From Celeribacter neptunius (GTDB taxonomy: Bacteria > Pseudomonadota > Alphaproteobacteria > Rhodobacterales > Rhodobacteraceae): DNA of 64,000 nt. The notes below the pieces were generated by a model, which saw only the letters and a program-made list of their open reading frames with translations, ran no database searches and was not told where the DNA came from. The stretch covers positions 62,001-126,000 of the forward strand of contig NZ_FORH01000009.1 in the NCBI RefSeq assembly GCF_900113955.1. The letters run 5' to 3'. Positions 33,658 through 41,378 of the stretch are shown one piece after another; positions within the stretch are counted from its first letter, which is position 1; the number at the start of each line of letters is the position of its first letter. Both the position numbers and the translations under genes were made by a program.

Positions 33658-34563
33658 ATGGACCGACTGACTGAAATGGAGGCCTTCGCCACAGTTGTGG
33701 ATCAAGGGGGCTTTACGGATGCGGCGAAAAAGATGGGGATTTCCAAATCCGCCGTTTCGAAGCATGTGTCAGCGCTGGAAGCGCGTCTGGGCGCGCGCCT
33801 GCTCAATCGTACCACGCGCCGGGTGTCGCCGACCGAGATCGGTCTGGCCTATTATGATCGTGCGCGCCGGGTTCTCAACGACGCCGGCGAGGCCGACGCG
33901 CTGGTGACCTCGATGCAATCGGCGCCTTCGGGGCTGTTGCGCATTTCGGTGGCCACGGATTTCGGCGTCAATCACCTGTCGCCGGTTCTGGGCGAATTCC
34001 TCTCTGAATTCCCTGAAATTCAGGTCAATATGGTTCTGAACAACCGCTATGTGGAGCTGATTTCCGAAGGGTTCGACATGGCGGTGCGTATCGGCGAGCT
34101 GGAAGACAGCACGCTGCGCGCGCGCAAGCTCACCGAGACCACCAAACGCATGGTCGGTGCCCCCGCCTATTTCGAGAAATACGGTCGCCCGCAGAAGATC
34201 GACGATCTCAACGAACACAAGCTCCTGCATTACTCGAACCAGTCGAATGGCGCCGTGTGGAAACTCACCGCGCCGTCCGGTGAAAAGCGTCAGGTGCGCA
34301 CCGCCGGCTGGCTTACCGTGAATGACGGGCAATCGTTGCTGAACGCCTGTATCTCCGGGCTTGGCATCGCCTATCTGCCGTCCTTTCTCTATGCCGAGGC
34401 TATGGACAAAGGCCTGATCGAAGAGGCAATTCCGGATCTGCCGCCGGAGACCCAGGGCATCTATGCCGTCTACCCGCCGGGGCGGTTCACCCAGCCGAAA
34501 GTCCGGGCTTTCATCGATTTCCTTGTGCATTCCTTCGCCGACAAGGGACCGGACAGCTGGTGA
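33658..34563 (+). CDS. LysR-family transcriptional regulator
   Basis: 301 aa. N-terminal winged helix-turn-helix: MEAFATVVDQGGFTDAAKKM and GISKSAVSKHVSALEARLGA, followed by RLLNRTTRRVSPTEIGLAYY. The effector domain begins SAPSGLLRISVATDFGVNHL and includes NRYVELISEGFDMAVRIGEL, typical of the AaeR/DsdC-like branch that regulates efflux or aromatic metabolism. Its target is unclear: neighbours on both sides (fadH before, a convergent operon after) are not a classic divergent partner. A weak ribosome site (GTAGGTATG) precedes the ATG. Confidence 0.93.
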   Translation: MDRLTEMEAFATVVDQGGFTDAAKKMGISKSAVSKHVSALEARLGARLLNRTTRRVSPTEIGLAYYDRARRVLNDAGEADALVTSMQSAPSGLLRISVATDFGVNHLSPVLGEFLSEFPEIQVNMVLNNRYVELISEGFDMAVRIGELEDSTLRARKLTETTKRMVGAPAYFEKYGRPQKIDDLNEHKLLHYSNQSNGAVWKLTAPSGEKRQVRTAGWLTVNDGQSLLNACISGLGIAYLPSFLYAEAMDKGLIEEAIPDLPPETQGIYAVYPPGRFTQPKVRAFIDFLVHSFADKGPDSW

Positions 34564-34661
34564 TGGAGCCTTGGTGACAGGCCTCTGGTGACGGACGCCG
34601 GTGATGGGCCATAGCCGATTTTAAAATCTCGTGGAGAGAGGTGCCCGAATGAGGGTGCGAC

Positions 34662-35621
34662 CTACTGGGTCGAGGCGATCACCGCTTCGACCCTTCTGTT
34701 TTGCATCCGGCCCTCTTCGCTGCTGTTCGAGGTGAGCGGCGCGAGATAGCCGATACCTTCGGCGCTGATCTGTGCGGGCGCGATGCCATAGGTCGAAATC
34801 AACCGTTCCCGAACCGCTTCGGCACGTTTGCGCGAGAGTGCGGTGTTGGCCTCGAGCGCACCGGTGTTGTCGGTATGTCCGACCAGAACGATTGTTGTCC
34901 CGGGATGAGCCGAAAGATAGCCGGCCAGATTCTGCAGCGAGGCAAAGGGACCGGAGCCGAGACTCGAGGAACCGGTTTCGAAACTCAGATCGGTCAGCAC
35001 CACGCGGCCACGGGCGGCGAGCCGGTCGGTGAGGCCCTGATCACTGGCCCCGCTCAGCGGCGATGGCACCGTGGCGGTCGGGGCCGGGGTCAGGGTGACA
35101 TCGGTGCCAACCATAGCGTCGTCCGACGGGGTGACCGTGCTGATCTGGATGAATCCCGTCTCTTGCGCTTTGCTGCTCAGCAGGCTGACCACGCGCCCAT
35201 CGGGATGGCGGGCCAGAAGATATTGGAAATCGCCCAGATCCACATGCATCATCGGTTCCGGCAGAAGATCCAGAAGATAGCGGAAATCGAACCCGCCACA
35301 GAAGGTATCGGCACAGGAAAACAACAGGTTGAACCCGGCGTCCTCGAGTTGGGTTTTCACAGGCGTGATCATCTGAAGGCTGGTGAGCGAGGTGCCGGTG
35401 AGCCGGTAGGCCTTTTGTTCGACATCGCCCTCGGCCATCAGTCGCGGCGTATTCTCGCCCTGATAGGGCCCCGAGGGGAAGGGTTCCGCCGAGGCGAATT
35501 CAAGCGTCCGCCCGCTCTCCACCGCGGCCCCGGGCAGATCGAGCGCGTGCATCGGGTCTGGCAGGGCAATCTGTGCGAGGCAAAGGAGGATGCCAGTGGC
35601 AAAGGTGGACGTGCGGATCAT
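34662..35621 (-). CDS. OmpA-family periplasmic/outer membrane protein
   Basis: 319 aa. It has a signal peptide (TSTFATGILLCLAQIALPDP) and a unique middle domain with a disulfide-type Cys pair (NLLFSCADTFCGGFDFRYLL), also containing YLLARHPDGRVVSLLSS. The C-terminal OmpA domain binds peptidoglycan (TIVLVGHTDNTGALEANTAL, LSRKRAEAVRERLISTYGI, MQNRRVEAVI). There is no beta-barrel domain, so it is likely a periplasmic tether. Its ATG overlaps the GNAT stop (ATGA); it is last in the cinA-GNAT-ompA operon. Confidence 0.88.
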   Translation of the reverse strand: MIRTSTFATGILLCLAQIALPDPMHALDLPGAAVESGRTLEFASAEPFPSGPYQGENTPRLMAEGDVEQKAYRLTGTSLTSLQMITPVKTQLEDAGFNLLFSCADTFCGGFDFRYLLDLLPEPMMHVDLGDFQYLLARHPDGRVVSLLSSKAQETGFIQISTVTPSDDAMVGTDVTLTPAPTATVPSPLSGASDQGLTDRLAARGRVVLTDLSFETGSSSLGSGPFASLQNLAGYLSAHPGTTIVLVGHTDNTGALEANTALSRKRAEAVRERLISTYGIAPAQISAEGIGYLAPLTSNSSEEGRMQNRRVEAVIASTQ

Positions 35622-36355
35622 GGGGCCTCTGAGACGGGTTTGGTCCTGTAGTGGTACTGCCCGACCTCGGTCATTCCAAGCGAAGAATAGAGCGCCAGCG
35701 CGCCTTGGTTGGCGCGGGTGACCTGCAATGCCAGAGTTTCGGCGCCTTGCCGGCGTGCCCAGTCCACGGCCAAGGCCATCATCGCACGGCCCAGCCCGTG
35801 CCGGCGTGCGGTGGGGCTGACTTCGAGCGCATGAAGGGCGGCAATGCCTTGGTGAATGGCGATGAAACAGGCGCCTGCGGGTGTGTCGTTCAGGCGACCG
35901 AGAACCGAGGATTTCGGCCCAGCACCCCGCTCCATCACCGCCAGCCGGGTTGCCCCGATGCCGCCCTCGGCCCAGATCTCGCGCTGGATCGCAATCGGTG
36001 GCCAGGTCATGTAGCCCATTGTCGGATCGGCCGCAGGCAGGAGCGCGGAAGAAGAGTTCAGGTGACAGCTCAGGCAGGCCACGGGATCGAAGGCCCGGTA
36101 GCCGCGTCGGGCCAGTTCCTGATCGAAGGCCGTCTCATCGGTGCGGATTTGAAACAGGGCATCACGGCCGTCCCGGGCAAACCGCGCCTCGATCAGCCTC
36201 AGCGCTTCCGGGGTGAAAGCCCCGTCGAGCGTCGCGGCGGAAACCCGGCTGCCTCCGCCCGCGCCGTCGCGATAGGTGAACGGACCGATTTGGGTGCGAT
36301 TCGCGGGCGGCCAGGTTGCTTCGAAAGCGGCGAAAACTGCGTCGCTGTCGGGCAT
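35618..36355 (-). CDS. GNAT-family N-acetyltransferase
   Basis: 245 aa. The C-terminal half is a GNAT fold with the acetyl-CoA site ALEVSPTARRHGLGRAMMAL and terminal TRANQGALALYSSLGMTEVG. The N-terminal half is divergent, with a Cys/Ser-rich stretch (VACLSCHLNSSSAL). The substrate is unknown. It starts three bases after cinA and its stop overlaps the ompA start, so it is the middle gene of an operon. Confidence 0.9.
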   Translation of the reverse strand: MPDSDAVFAAFEATWPPANRTQIGPFTYRDGAGGGSRVSAATLDGAFTPEALRLIEARFARDGRDALFQIRTDETAFDQELARRGYRAFDPVACLSCHLNSSSALLPAADPTMGYMTWPPIAIQREIWAEGGIGATRLAVMERGAGPKSSVLGRLNDTPAGACFIAIHQGIAALHALEVSPTARRHGLGRAMMALAVDWARRQGAETLALQVTRANQGALALYSSLGMTEVGQYHYRTKPVSEAP

Positions 36356-36358
36356 AGC

Positions 36359-37099
36359 TCAGCTGTGCTCTTCGGCGGGGAACAGTGTCGCCAGTTCCAT
36401 CAGGGCCGCCTCGACCATGGCACCATCCTGACCGCGAATCACGATATTGGTGCCAAAGGCGCCGTCGCGGTTGAACGGGTAGGAGCCCATCGACAGGTCG
36501 GGATAGCGTTTGGCAAGATCGCCCAGCGGTTCGGCCACGGTGCTCTCGGGGCGGTTGATGCGATAGCTCTGGGACAGGAGCGGTTTGCCGCCGGTGATCC
36601 GCGGCAAGAGCCCCGCCACCATGGCGGCAAAGATATTGGGCACACCGGCCATGACATGCACGTTTTCGACCGAGAACCCCGGCGCGATCGAGACCGGGTT
36701 GTCGATCAGCTCCGCCCCCTCGGGAATGCGGGCCATGCGCATCCGGGCGTCGTTGAATTCCACGCCACGACCTTCGTAATGCGCCGTCAGCAGCGCTTTG
36801 GCGTCGTCGCGCACCCCGATCGAGCGATCAAAGGCGGCGGCGATGCAATCGGCGGTGATGTCGTCATGGGTCGGTCCGATGCCACCGGAGGTGAAGACAT
36901 GGGTGTATTTCGCCGAGAGCGCCCGAACCGCCTCGACAATCGCCTCGCGATCATCCGACACGACACGCGATTCCTTGAGATCGATGCCGATCCGGGTCAA
37001 TTCGCCGGCGAGGTGATACATATTCGCATCGCGGGTGCGTCCCGACAGGATCTCGTCCCCGATGATCAGAATGGCGGCGGTGGGATTCGGCGTGGTCAT
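36359..37099 (-). CDS. CinA-like molybdopterin-binding (MoCF) domain protein
   Basis: 246 aa from ATG 37099 with ribosome site AAGGAGGG. It contains only the MoCF_biosynth domain: AAILIIGDEILSGRTRDANM, then VVSDDREAIVEAVRALSAKY, FTSGGIGPTHDDITADCIAA and a C-terminal RYPDLSMGSYPFN. The nicotinamide-nucleotide amidase domain of full CinA is absent, which is usual for this alphaproteobacterial form. It may act as an ADP-ribose or NMN-related pyrophosphatase, by family. First gene of a three-gene operon, divergent from sfsA across 48 bases. Confidence 0.9.
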   Translation of the reverse strand: MTTPNPTAAILIIGDEILSGRTRDANMYHLAGELTRIGIDLKESRVVSDDREAIVEAVRALSAKYTHVFTSGGIGPTHDDITADCIAAAFDRSIGVRDDAKALLTAHYEGRGVEFNDARMRMARIPEGAELIDNPVSIAPGFSVENVHVMAGVPNIFAAMVAGLLPRITGGKPLLSQSYRINRPESTVAEPLGDLAKRYPDLSMGSYPFNRDGAFGTNIVIRGQDGAMVEAALMELATLFPAEEHS

Positions 37100-37110
37100 C
37101 TCGGGCCCTC

Positions 37111-37138
37111 CTTGAGCGGCTGTTCCCTTCGGTATAAT
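37111..37138 (+). promoter_or_regulatory. sfsA promoter implying a leaderless mRNA
   Basis: A perfect -10 TATAAT at 37133-37138 has a -35-like CTTGAG at 37111-37116, 16 bases apart. Only nine bases separate the -10 from the sfsA ATG at 37148, so the transcript would begin within about three bases of the start codon. No ribosome site is visible. Confidence 0.6.
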
Positions 37139-37147
37139 CCTCGTCTC

Positions 37148-37852
37148 ATGCGCTTTCAAACTGAACTGATCCCCGCCACGCTTTTGCGCCGCTACAAACG
37201 CTTCCTCGCCGATATCCGACTCGAGGACGGGTGCGAGGTAACCGCCCATTGCCCCAATCCCGGCTCGATGATGGGGCTTGCGGACGAGGGGCTTCGGGTC
37301 TGGGTCGAGCCGAATGACGACCCGAAGAAAAAGCTCAAATACGGGCTCAGGATCGTCGAGGCGGACGGCGCCATGGTGGTGGTCGACACGGGGGTGGCGA
37401 ACCGTGTCGTCAAGGAAGCGCTTTGGGCCCAAGAGGTGCCGGGGCTCACGGGCGAAGTGAAGGCCGAGGTCAAATATGGCGAGAATTCCCGGGCGGATTT
37501 TCTCGTGATGCAAGACGGGCAGAGGATCTGGGTCGAGGTGAAATCCGTGACCCTGTCGCGTCAGAAAGGCCGCGCGGAATTTCCCGATGCCAAGACCGCA
37601 CGGGGTGCGAAACATCTCTCGGTGCTCGCGGATCAGGTGGCCAAGGGCGATCGGGCGGTGATGCTCTATCTCGTGTCGCGTGACGATTGCATCGGCTTTG
37701 CGCCCGCCGGTGATATCGACCCGACCTATGCGAAAGCAGAGGCCGCGGCGCGCGCCGCCGGGGTCGAGATCATGGTCTATCCGGTGGAAATCACGCCAAA
37801 GCTGTCCCCGGGGCGGGTCGTTTTTGTACCCCGACCCTTGCAACAGATCTAA
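37148..37852 (+). CDS. sfsA: Sugar fermentation stimulation protein SfsA
   Basis: 234 aa, the usual length. Motifs: RFQTELIPATLLRRYKRFLA, ahead of HCPNPGSMMGLADEG; VKYGENSRADFLVM; WVEVKSVTLSRQKGRAEFPD; and the C-terminal ITPKLSPGRVVF. The fold combines an OB-like nucleic acid binding part with a PD-(D/E)XK nuclease-like core; its role is still unclear. It is divergent from cinA and 66 bases upstream of map, likely co-transcribed. The start is fixed by the closeness of a perfect -10. Confidence 0.96.
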   Translation: MRFQTELIPATLLRRYKRFLADIRLEDGCEVTAHCPNPGSMMGLADEGLRVWVEPNDDPKKKLKYGLRIVEADGAMVVVDTGVANRVVKEALWAQEVPGLTGEVKAEVKYGENSRADFLVMQDGQRIWVEVKSVTLSRQKGRAEFPDAKTARGAKHLSVLADQVAKGDRAVMLYLVSRDDCIGFAPAGDIDPTYAKAEAAARAAGVEIMVYPVEITPKLSPGRVVFVPRPLQQI

Positions 37853-37918
37853 CCCTTGCGCTCTGGCCCTTTGCGCTCAAAGTCCTTATATCGGGGCCAA
37901 AGACAATGGAGTGGACCC

Positions 37919-38767
37919 TTGGACGAGACGCATCGCGGCCGTATCACCAAAGACGGAATTCGGATTTACGAGGACGCCGATTTTGCCGGCATGCAGGCGG
38001 CCGGCCAGGTCGCGGCGCAGATCCTCGATGAGGTGGCCGAGCTGGTTGTGCCCGGCGCGACGACCGAAGAGATCGACGCCTTTATCGAACGTCGGGTGAC
38101 CGAGCTGGGGACCACCTCGGCGACCATCGGTTACAAGGGCTACAAACACGCCTCGTGCATCTCCACCAATTATGTCGTGTGTCACGGTATTCCCGGTTCG
38201 AAAATCCCGGGCCACAAGGATGACAAGCTGCTGGATGGCGACATCATCAATATCGACGTTACCGTGATCAAGGATGGCTGGTTCGGCGACAGCAGCCGGA
38301 TGTATTTCGCCGGCAAGCCGAAGAAATTCGCCGAACGTCTGGTGCAAGTGACCCATGATTGCCTGATGTTCGGCATCGAACAGGTCAAGCCCGGCAACAC
38401 ATTCGACGATATTGCCCGCGCGATTCAGGAACATGCACAGAAACACCGCATGTCGGTGGTGCGCGATTTTTGCGGCCACGGGCTGGGCCGGGTGTTCCAT
38501 GCCCCGCCGAACGTGTTGCACTACGTGCCGCATCGTCGTCCGGGCGACAGCGCGCCGGTGCTCGAAGAGGGCATGTTCTTCACCATCGAGCCGATGATCA
38601 ACCTCGGCCGTCCGGAGACCAAGGTCCTGAGCGACGACTGGACCGCGATCACCAAGGACAAGAAGCTTTCGGCTCAGTTCGAACATTCCATCGGCGTTAC
38701 CGCGACCGGGTGCGAGATCTTCACCCTGTCCCCGGCCGGGAAGTTCTATCCGACCTACGAGGTCTGA
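37919..38767 (+). CDS. map: Type I methionine aminopeptidase
   Basis: 282 aa from a TTG start with ribosome site ATGGAGTGG five bases upstream; no in-frame ATG or GTG fits. Metal ligands are in GDIINIDVTVIKDGWFGDSS (two Asp), FCGHGLGRVFHAPP (His), MFFTIEPMINLG (Glu) and AQFEHSIGVT (Glu). The substrate pocket CISTNYVVCHGIP is conserved. It removes the initiator Met from nascent proteins. The TTG start and absent ATG are unusual for an essential gene and may limit expression. Confidence 0.95.
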   Translation: MDETHRGRITKDGIRIYEDADFAGMQAAGQVAAQILDEVAELVVPGATTEEIDAFIERRVTELGTTSATIGYKGYKHASCISTNYVVCHGIPGSKIPGHKDDKLLDGDIINIDVTVIKDGWFGDSSRMYFAGKPKKFAERLVQVTHDCLMFGIEQVKPGNTFDDIARAIQEHAQKHRMSVVRDFCGHGLGRVFHAPPNVLHYVPHRRPGDSAPVLEEGMFFTIEPMINLGRPETKVLSDDWTAITKDKKLSAQFEHSIGVTATGCEIFTLSPAGKFYPTYEV

Positions 38768-39000
38768 GCCGCGCGGCGCGCGTCAGCTTTTCTTTCGCGA
38801 ATCTGACCGGTGGGGGCCTCGGGCTCCTGCCGGTTTGTCGCACCTGTCCCGGGCGCAGGCTTGCGCGAAGCCGGGCGAAGCTCTACCAAGGTAGTCAGTT
38901 CGCCGCTCCGGCTGACCTGAGGGCCCTTGCCTCTTGTCCAACGGCGTTCATGCGTGGCTTGTTCGAGCGCCGGACCTTTGCAAGCCCGAGGGGGACACCT

Positions 39001-40098
39001 ATGAAATCGACCCTTACGCGGGCGGCGCTCATCGGCGCTGCCACATTCCTTGTCACATCCATCGGCACGACAGCATTCGCGCAGGAGGTGACGCTTCGTT
39101 TCCAACATTTCGTTTCGCCCAATTCCGGCTCGCCCATGTATTTCATGGAGCCCTGGGCCGAGAAGATCGAGAAAGACAGCGGCGGGCGGATCAAGATCGA
39201 GCTCTATCCGCTGATGCAGCTGGGCGGCAAAGCGCCGGATCAATACGACCTGATCCGCGACGGTGCCATCGATGGCGGCTGGGTCATTCCGGGCTATCAG
39301 CCGGGGCGTTTCCCGGAGACCGAGGCGCTCGAACTGCCCTTCATGATGCCGAAATCCGGCGAGCTGGCCTCGATCGCCGCGTGGAATTTCACCCAGAAAT
39401 ATCTGATGGATGATTTCAGGGATGTGCATGTTCTGGCCGCGCATATGCATGGCGAGGGGCTGGTGCACAAGAAAGGCGCGCCGCTCAAGACCGTCGAGGA
39501 TTTCGACGGGCTGAAACTGCGCGCACCGACCCGGACCTCGACGCTGCTTCTGGACAAGCTCGGCGCGGTGCCGGTGGGCATGCCGGTTCCGGCCTTCCCG
39601 GAGGCCCTGGCCAAGGGCGTCTTGGATGGTGGTGTGATCACCTATGAAATGGCACCGTCTCTGAAGCTCGACGAGCTGACCGACAGTCACACGGATGTCG
39701 CGGGCGACCGCTCCTTCTACAATCTCTATTTCATCTGGGCGATGAACAAGGCGCGCTATGACAGCCTGCCCGAGGATCTGAAGGCCGTGATCGACCGCAA
39801 TTCCGGGCTCATGGCCTCGCAATGGGCCGGTGCCGCCTATGATCTGGGCGATGAGGACGGGCTCAAGGTGATTGCCGCCTCCGACAATGAGATCGCGGTT
39901 CTGAGCGAAGAGGAAACCGCCAAGATCAAAGCCGTCGGCGCCGAGGTCGAAGCCGATTGGATCGCCGAGATGAGCAAGAAAGGCTATGACGGCGCCGCCT
40001 TGGTGGCGGATGCCAAGGCGATGGTGGTCGAGGCGATCGACCGCGGGCCCTGGATCGACGTGCAGGGCGCCTCTGCTGGGTATCTAGCCGGGCAGTAA
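39001..40098 (+). CDS. TRAP transporter solute-binding protein, DctP family
   Basis: 365 aa with ribosome site GAGGGGG. The signal peptide ends near SIGTTAFAQEV. The DctP fold is clear: FQHFVSPNSGSPMYFMEPWA, EKIEKDSGGRIKIELYPLMQ, LKLRAPTRTSTLLLDKLGAV and GMPVPAFPEALAKGVLDGGV. The conserved Arg in RAPTRT normally binds a carboxylate, so the ligand is probably an organic acid. No DctQ or DctM membrane gene is near, so this is an orphan binding protein. A strong terminator ends it. Confidence 0.93.
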   Translation: MKSTLTRAALIGAATFLVTSIGTTAFAQEVTLRFQHFVSPNSGSPMYFMEPWAEKIEKDSGGRIKIELYPLMQLGGKAPDQYDLIRDGAIDGGWVIPGYQPGRFPETEALELPFMMPKSGELASIAAWNFTQKYLMDDFRDVHVLAAHMHGEGLVHKKGAPLKTVEDFDGLKLRAPTRTSTLLLDKLGAVPVGMPVPAFPEALAKGVLDGGVITYEMAPSLKLDELTDSHTDVAGDRSFYNLYFIWAMNKARYDSLPEDLKAVIDRNSGLMASQWAGAAYDLGDEDGLKVIAASDNEIAVLSEEETAKIKAVGAEVEADWIAEMSKKGYDGAALVADAKAMVVEAIDRGPWIDVQGASAGYLAGQ

Positions 40099-40120
40099 GC
40101 TCTCAGTTCTCAGAAAAATC

Positions 40121-40146
40121 AAAGCCGCCTTTCGGGGCGGCTTTTT
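40121..40146 (+). terminator. Rho-independent terminator after the TRAP gene
   Basis: Nine-pair stem AAAGCCGCC/GGCGGCTTT (40121-40129, 40136-40144) with a six-base loop and T-run to 40146. It could also act weakly for the convergent HAD gene. Confidence 0.9.
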
Positions 40147-40158
40147 GTTCGGCTGATG

Positions 40159-40821
40159 TCACACCCCGATGCGGCGCGGCAGATCAAACATATCGGTGAG
40201 ATGCGTGGCGCCCTCAGCGATCAGCCGCGTGCCATCGCCATGCGGGTCGAAGCCAAAGCAGCGCATGCCCGCCCGCCGCGCGGCGATACAGCCCGACGGG
40301 CTGTCATCGATCACCAGGCAATGTTCCGGCGCCACGCCCATGCTCTCGGCGGCGATCAGGAAAAGTCCGGGATCGGGTTTCGCCACGCCATGGGTGTGGG
40401 CGGAATGGATGCGGCCCTTGAGCCGTTCGAACACTGCCGGATGCGCGCCTAGGGTCACGTCCATTTTCTCCATCGGCCCGTTCGAGCCGACGCAATAGGG
40501 AATGCCCGCCGCGTCGAGCGCATCGAATGCCGCCTCGATCCCCGGGATCAGCGGCACGCCGGAGCGCAGCATCTCGAAGACCCGCGGATAGACCTCGACC
40601 TGCCAATCCTCGGGCAGCTTGGCCCCCGCGGCCCGGGCGCGGTCGCCGACCGTGGCCATGGTGCCGCCGACGTATTTGGTTTCCAGTTCGTGGAGAGAGA
40701 TGTTCAGGCCGAAGCGGGCGAACTCATCGCGCAGGAACTCCAGCAGCGGCGGTTCGCTGTCGACGATCACACCGTCGCAATCAAAGATCACCAATCTCGG
40801 CGGCATGTCTGTCACACTCAT
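40159..40821 (-). CDS. HAD-family phosphatase / beta-phosphoglucomutase-like
   Basis: 220 aa from ATG 40821. Motif I LVIFDCDGVIVDSEPPLLEF has the full DxD; motif II is PYCVGSNGPMEKMD; motif III/IV KPDPGLFLIAAESMG and CLVIDDSPSGCIAARRAGM. A helical cap follows motif I. Members include phosphoglycolate phosphatase and beta-phosphoglucomutase, and the sequence does not decide between them. ATGA overlap with rsmD upstream shows translational coupling. Confidence 0.92.
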   Translation of the reverse strand: MSVTDMPPRLVIFDCDGVIVDSEPPLLEFLRDEFARFGLNISLHELETKYVGGTMATVGDRARAAGAKLPEDWQVEVYPRVFEMLRSGVPLIPGIEAAFDALDAAGIPYCVGSNGPMEKMDVTLGAHPAVFERLKGRIHSAHTHGVAKPDPGLFLIAAESMGVAPEHCLVIDDSPSGCIAARRAGMRCFGFDPHGDGTRLIAEGATHLTDMFDLPRRIGV

Positions 40822-41378
40822 TTCGGCTCCAGGAAGTTGATTTTCGTGTCGCCATAGCGGCGGGTGTCCAGGAGGGTGAGCGCCTCCGGCGGGGTGATCG
40901 CGGCGCTGTCTTCCCACACCACGAGCGCGCGTTTGGTGAGCCAATTGCCTTTGAGGGCGGCGGCGATGGCCTTTTCCCCCAGAGCCTTGCCATAGGGCGG
41001 ATCGAGAAAGATCAGGTCATAGGGTTCGGACGGGTTCACGGGCAGCCGCGTGGCATCCGCGCGCATCAGGGTACAGAGATCCTGCGCTTTGCATTTGGCG
41101 ATATTCTCGGCGATCAGCCCCTGCGCCTTGCGCCCGTCATCGACAAAGGTGACGCAGTCAGCACCTCTGGAGAGCGCTTCCAAGCCCAACGCACCGGTGC
41201 CGGCGAAAAGATCGAGCACGCGGGCATCCTCGACCGCATCGCCATATTTGCCGGCCACCAGAACCGAGAACAGGCTTTCGCGCACCCGGTCGGTGGTCGG
41301 GCGCAGATGCGCGCCGGCATCGCCCTTGCCAAGGGCGGCCAGGGCCAGCCCGCGATATTTTCCGGCGATGATCCGCAT
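40818..41378 (-). CDS. rsmD: 16S rRNA (guanine966-N2)-methyltransferase
   Basis: 186 aa from ATG 41378. N-terminus MRIIAGKYRGLALAALG, then LRPTTDRVRESLFSVL, S-adenosylmethionine site VLDLFAGTGALGLEALSRGA, and catalytic motif LIFLDPPYGKAL. It methylates G966 of 16S rRNA during 30S assembly. The start overlaps the stop of the reductase gene (TGATG) and the stop overlaps the HAD start, so three unrelated functions share one tightly packed operon. Confidence 0.96.
   Translation of the reverse strand: MRIIAGKYRGLALAALGKGDAGAHLRPTTDRVRESLFSVLVAGKYGDAVEDARVLDLFAGTGALGLEALSRGADCVTFVDDGRKAQGLIAENIAKCKAQDLCTLMRADATRLPVNPSEPYDLIFLDPPYGKALGEKAIAAALKGNWLTKRALVVWEDSAAITPPEALTLLDTRRYGDTKINFLEPK

Noticed and set aside
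33383-33670. A 95-codon plus-strand frame in the silent region
   Set aside because: It has no ribosome site, overlaps the LysR start and shows no protein-like pattern.
35651-37148. In-frame upstream extension of sfsA covering the GNAT and cinA genes
   Set aside because: It runs antisense to two genes with clear motifs, and SfsA homologues begin at the ATG at 37148.
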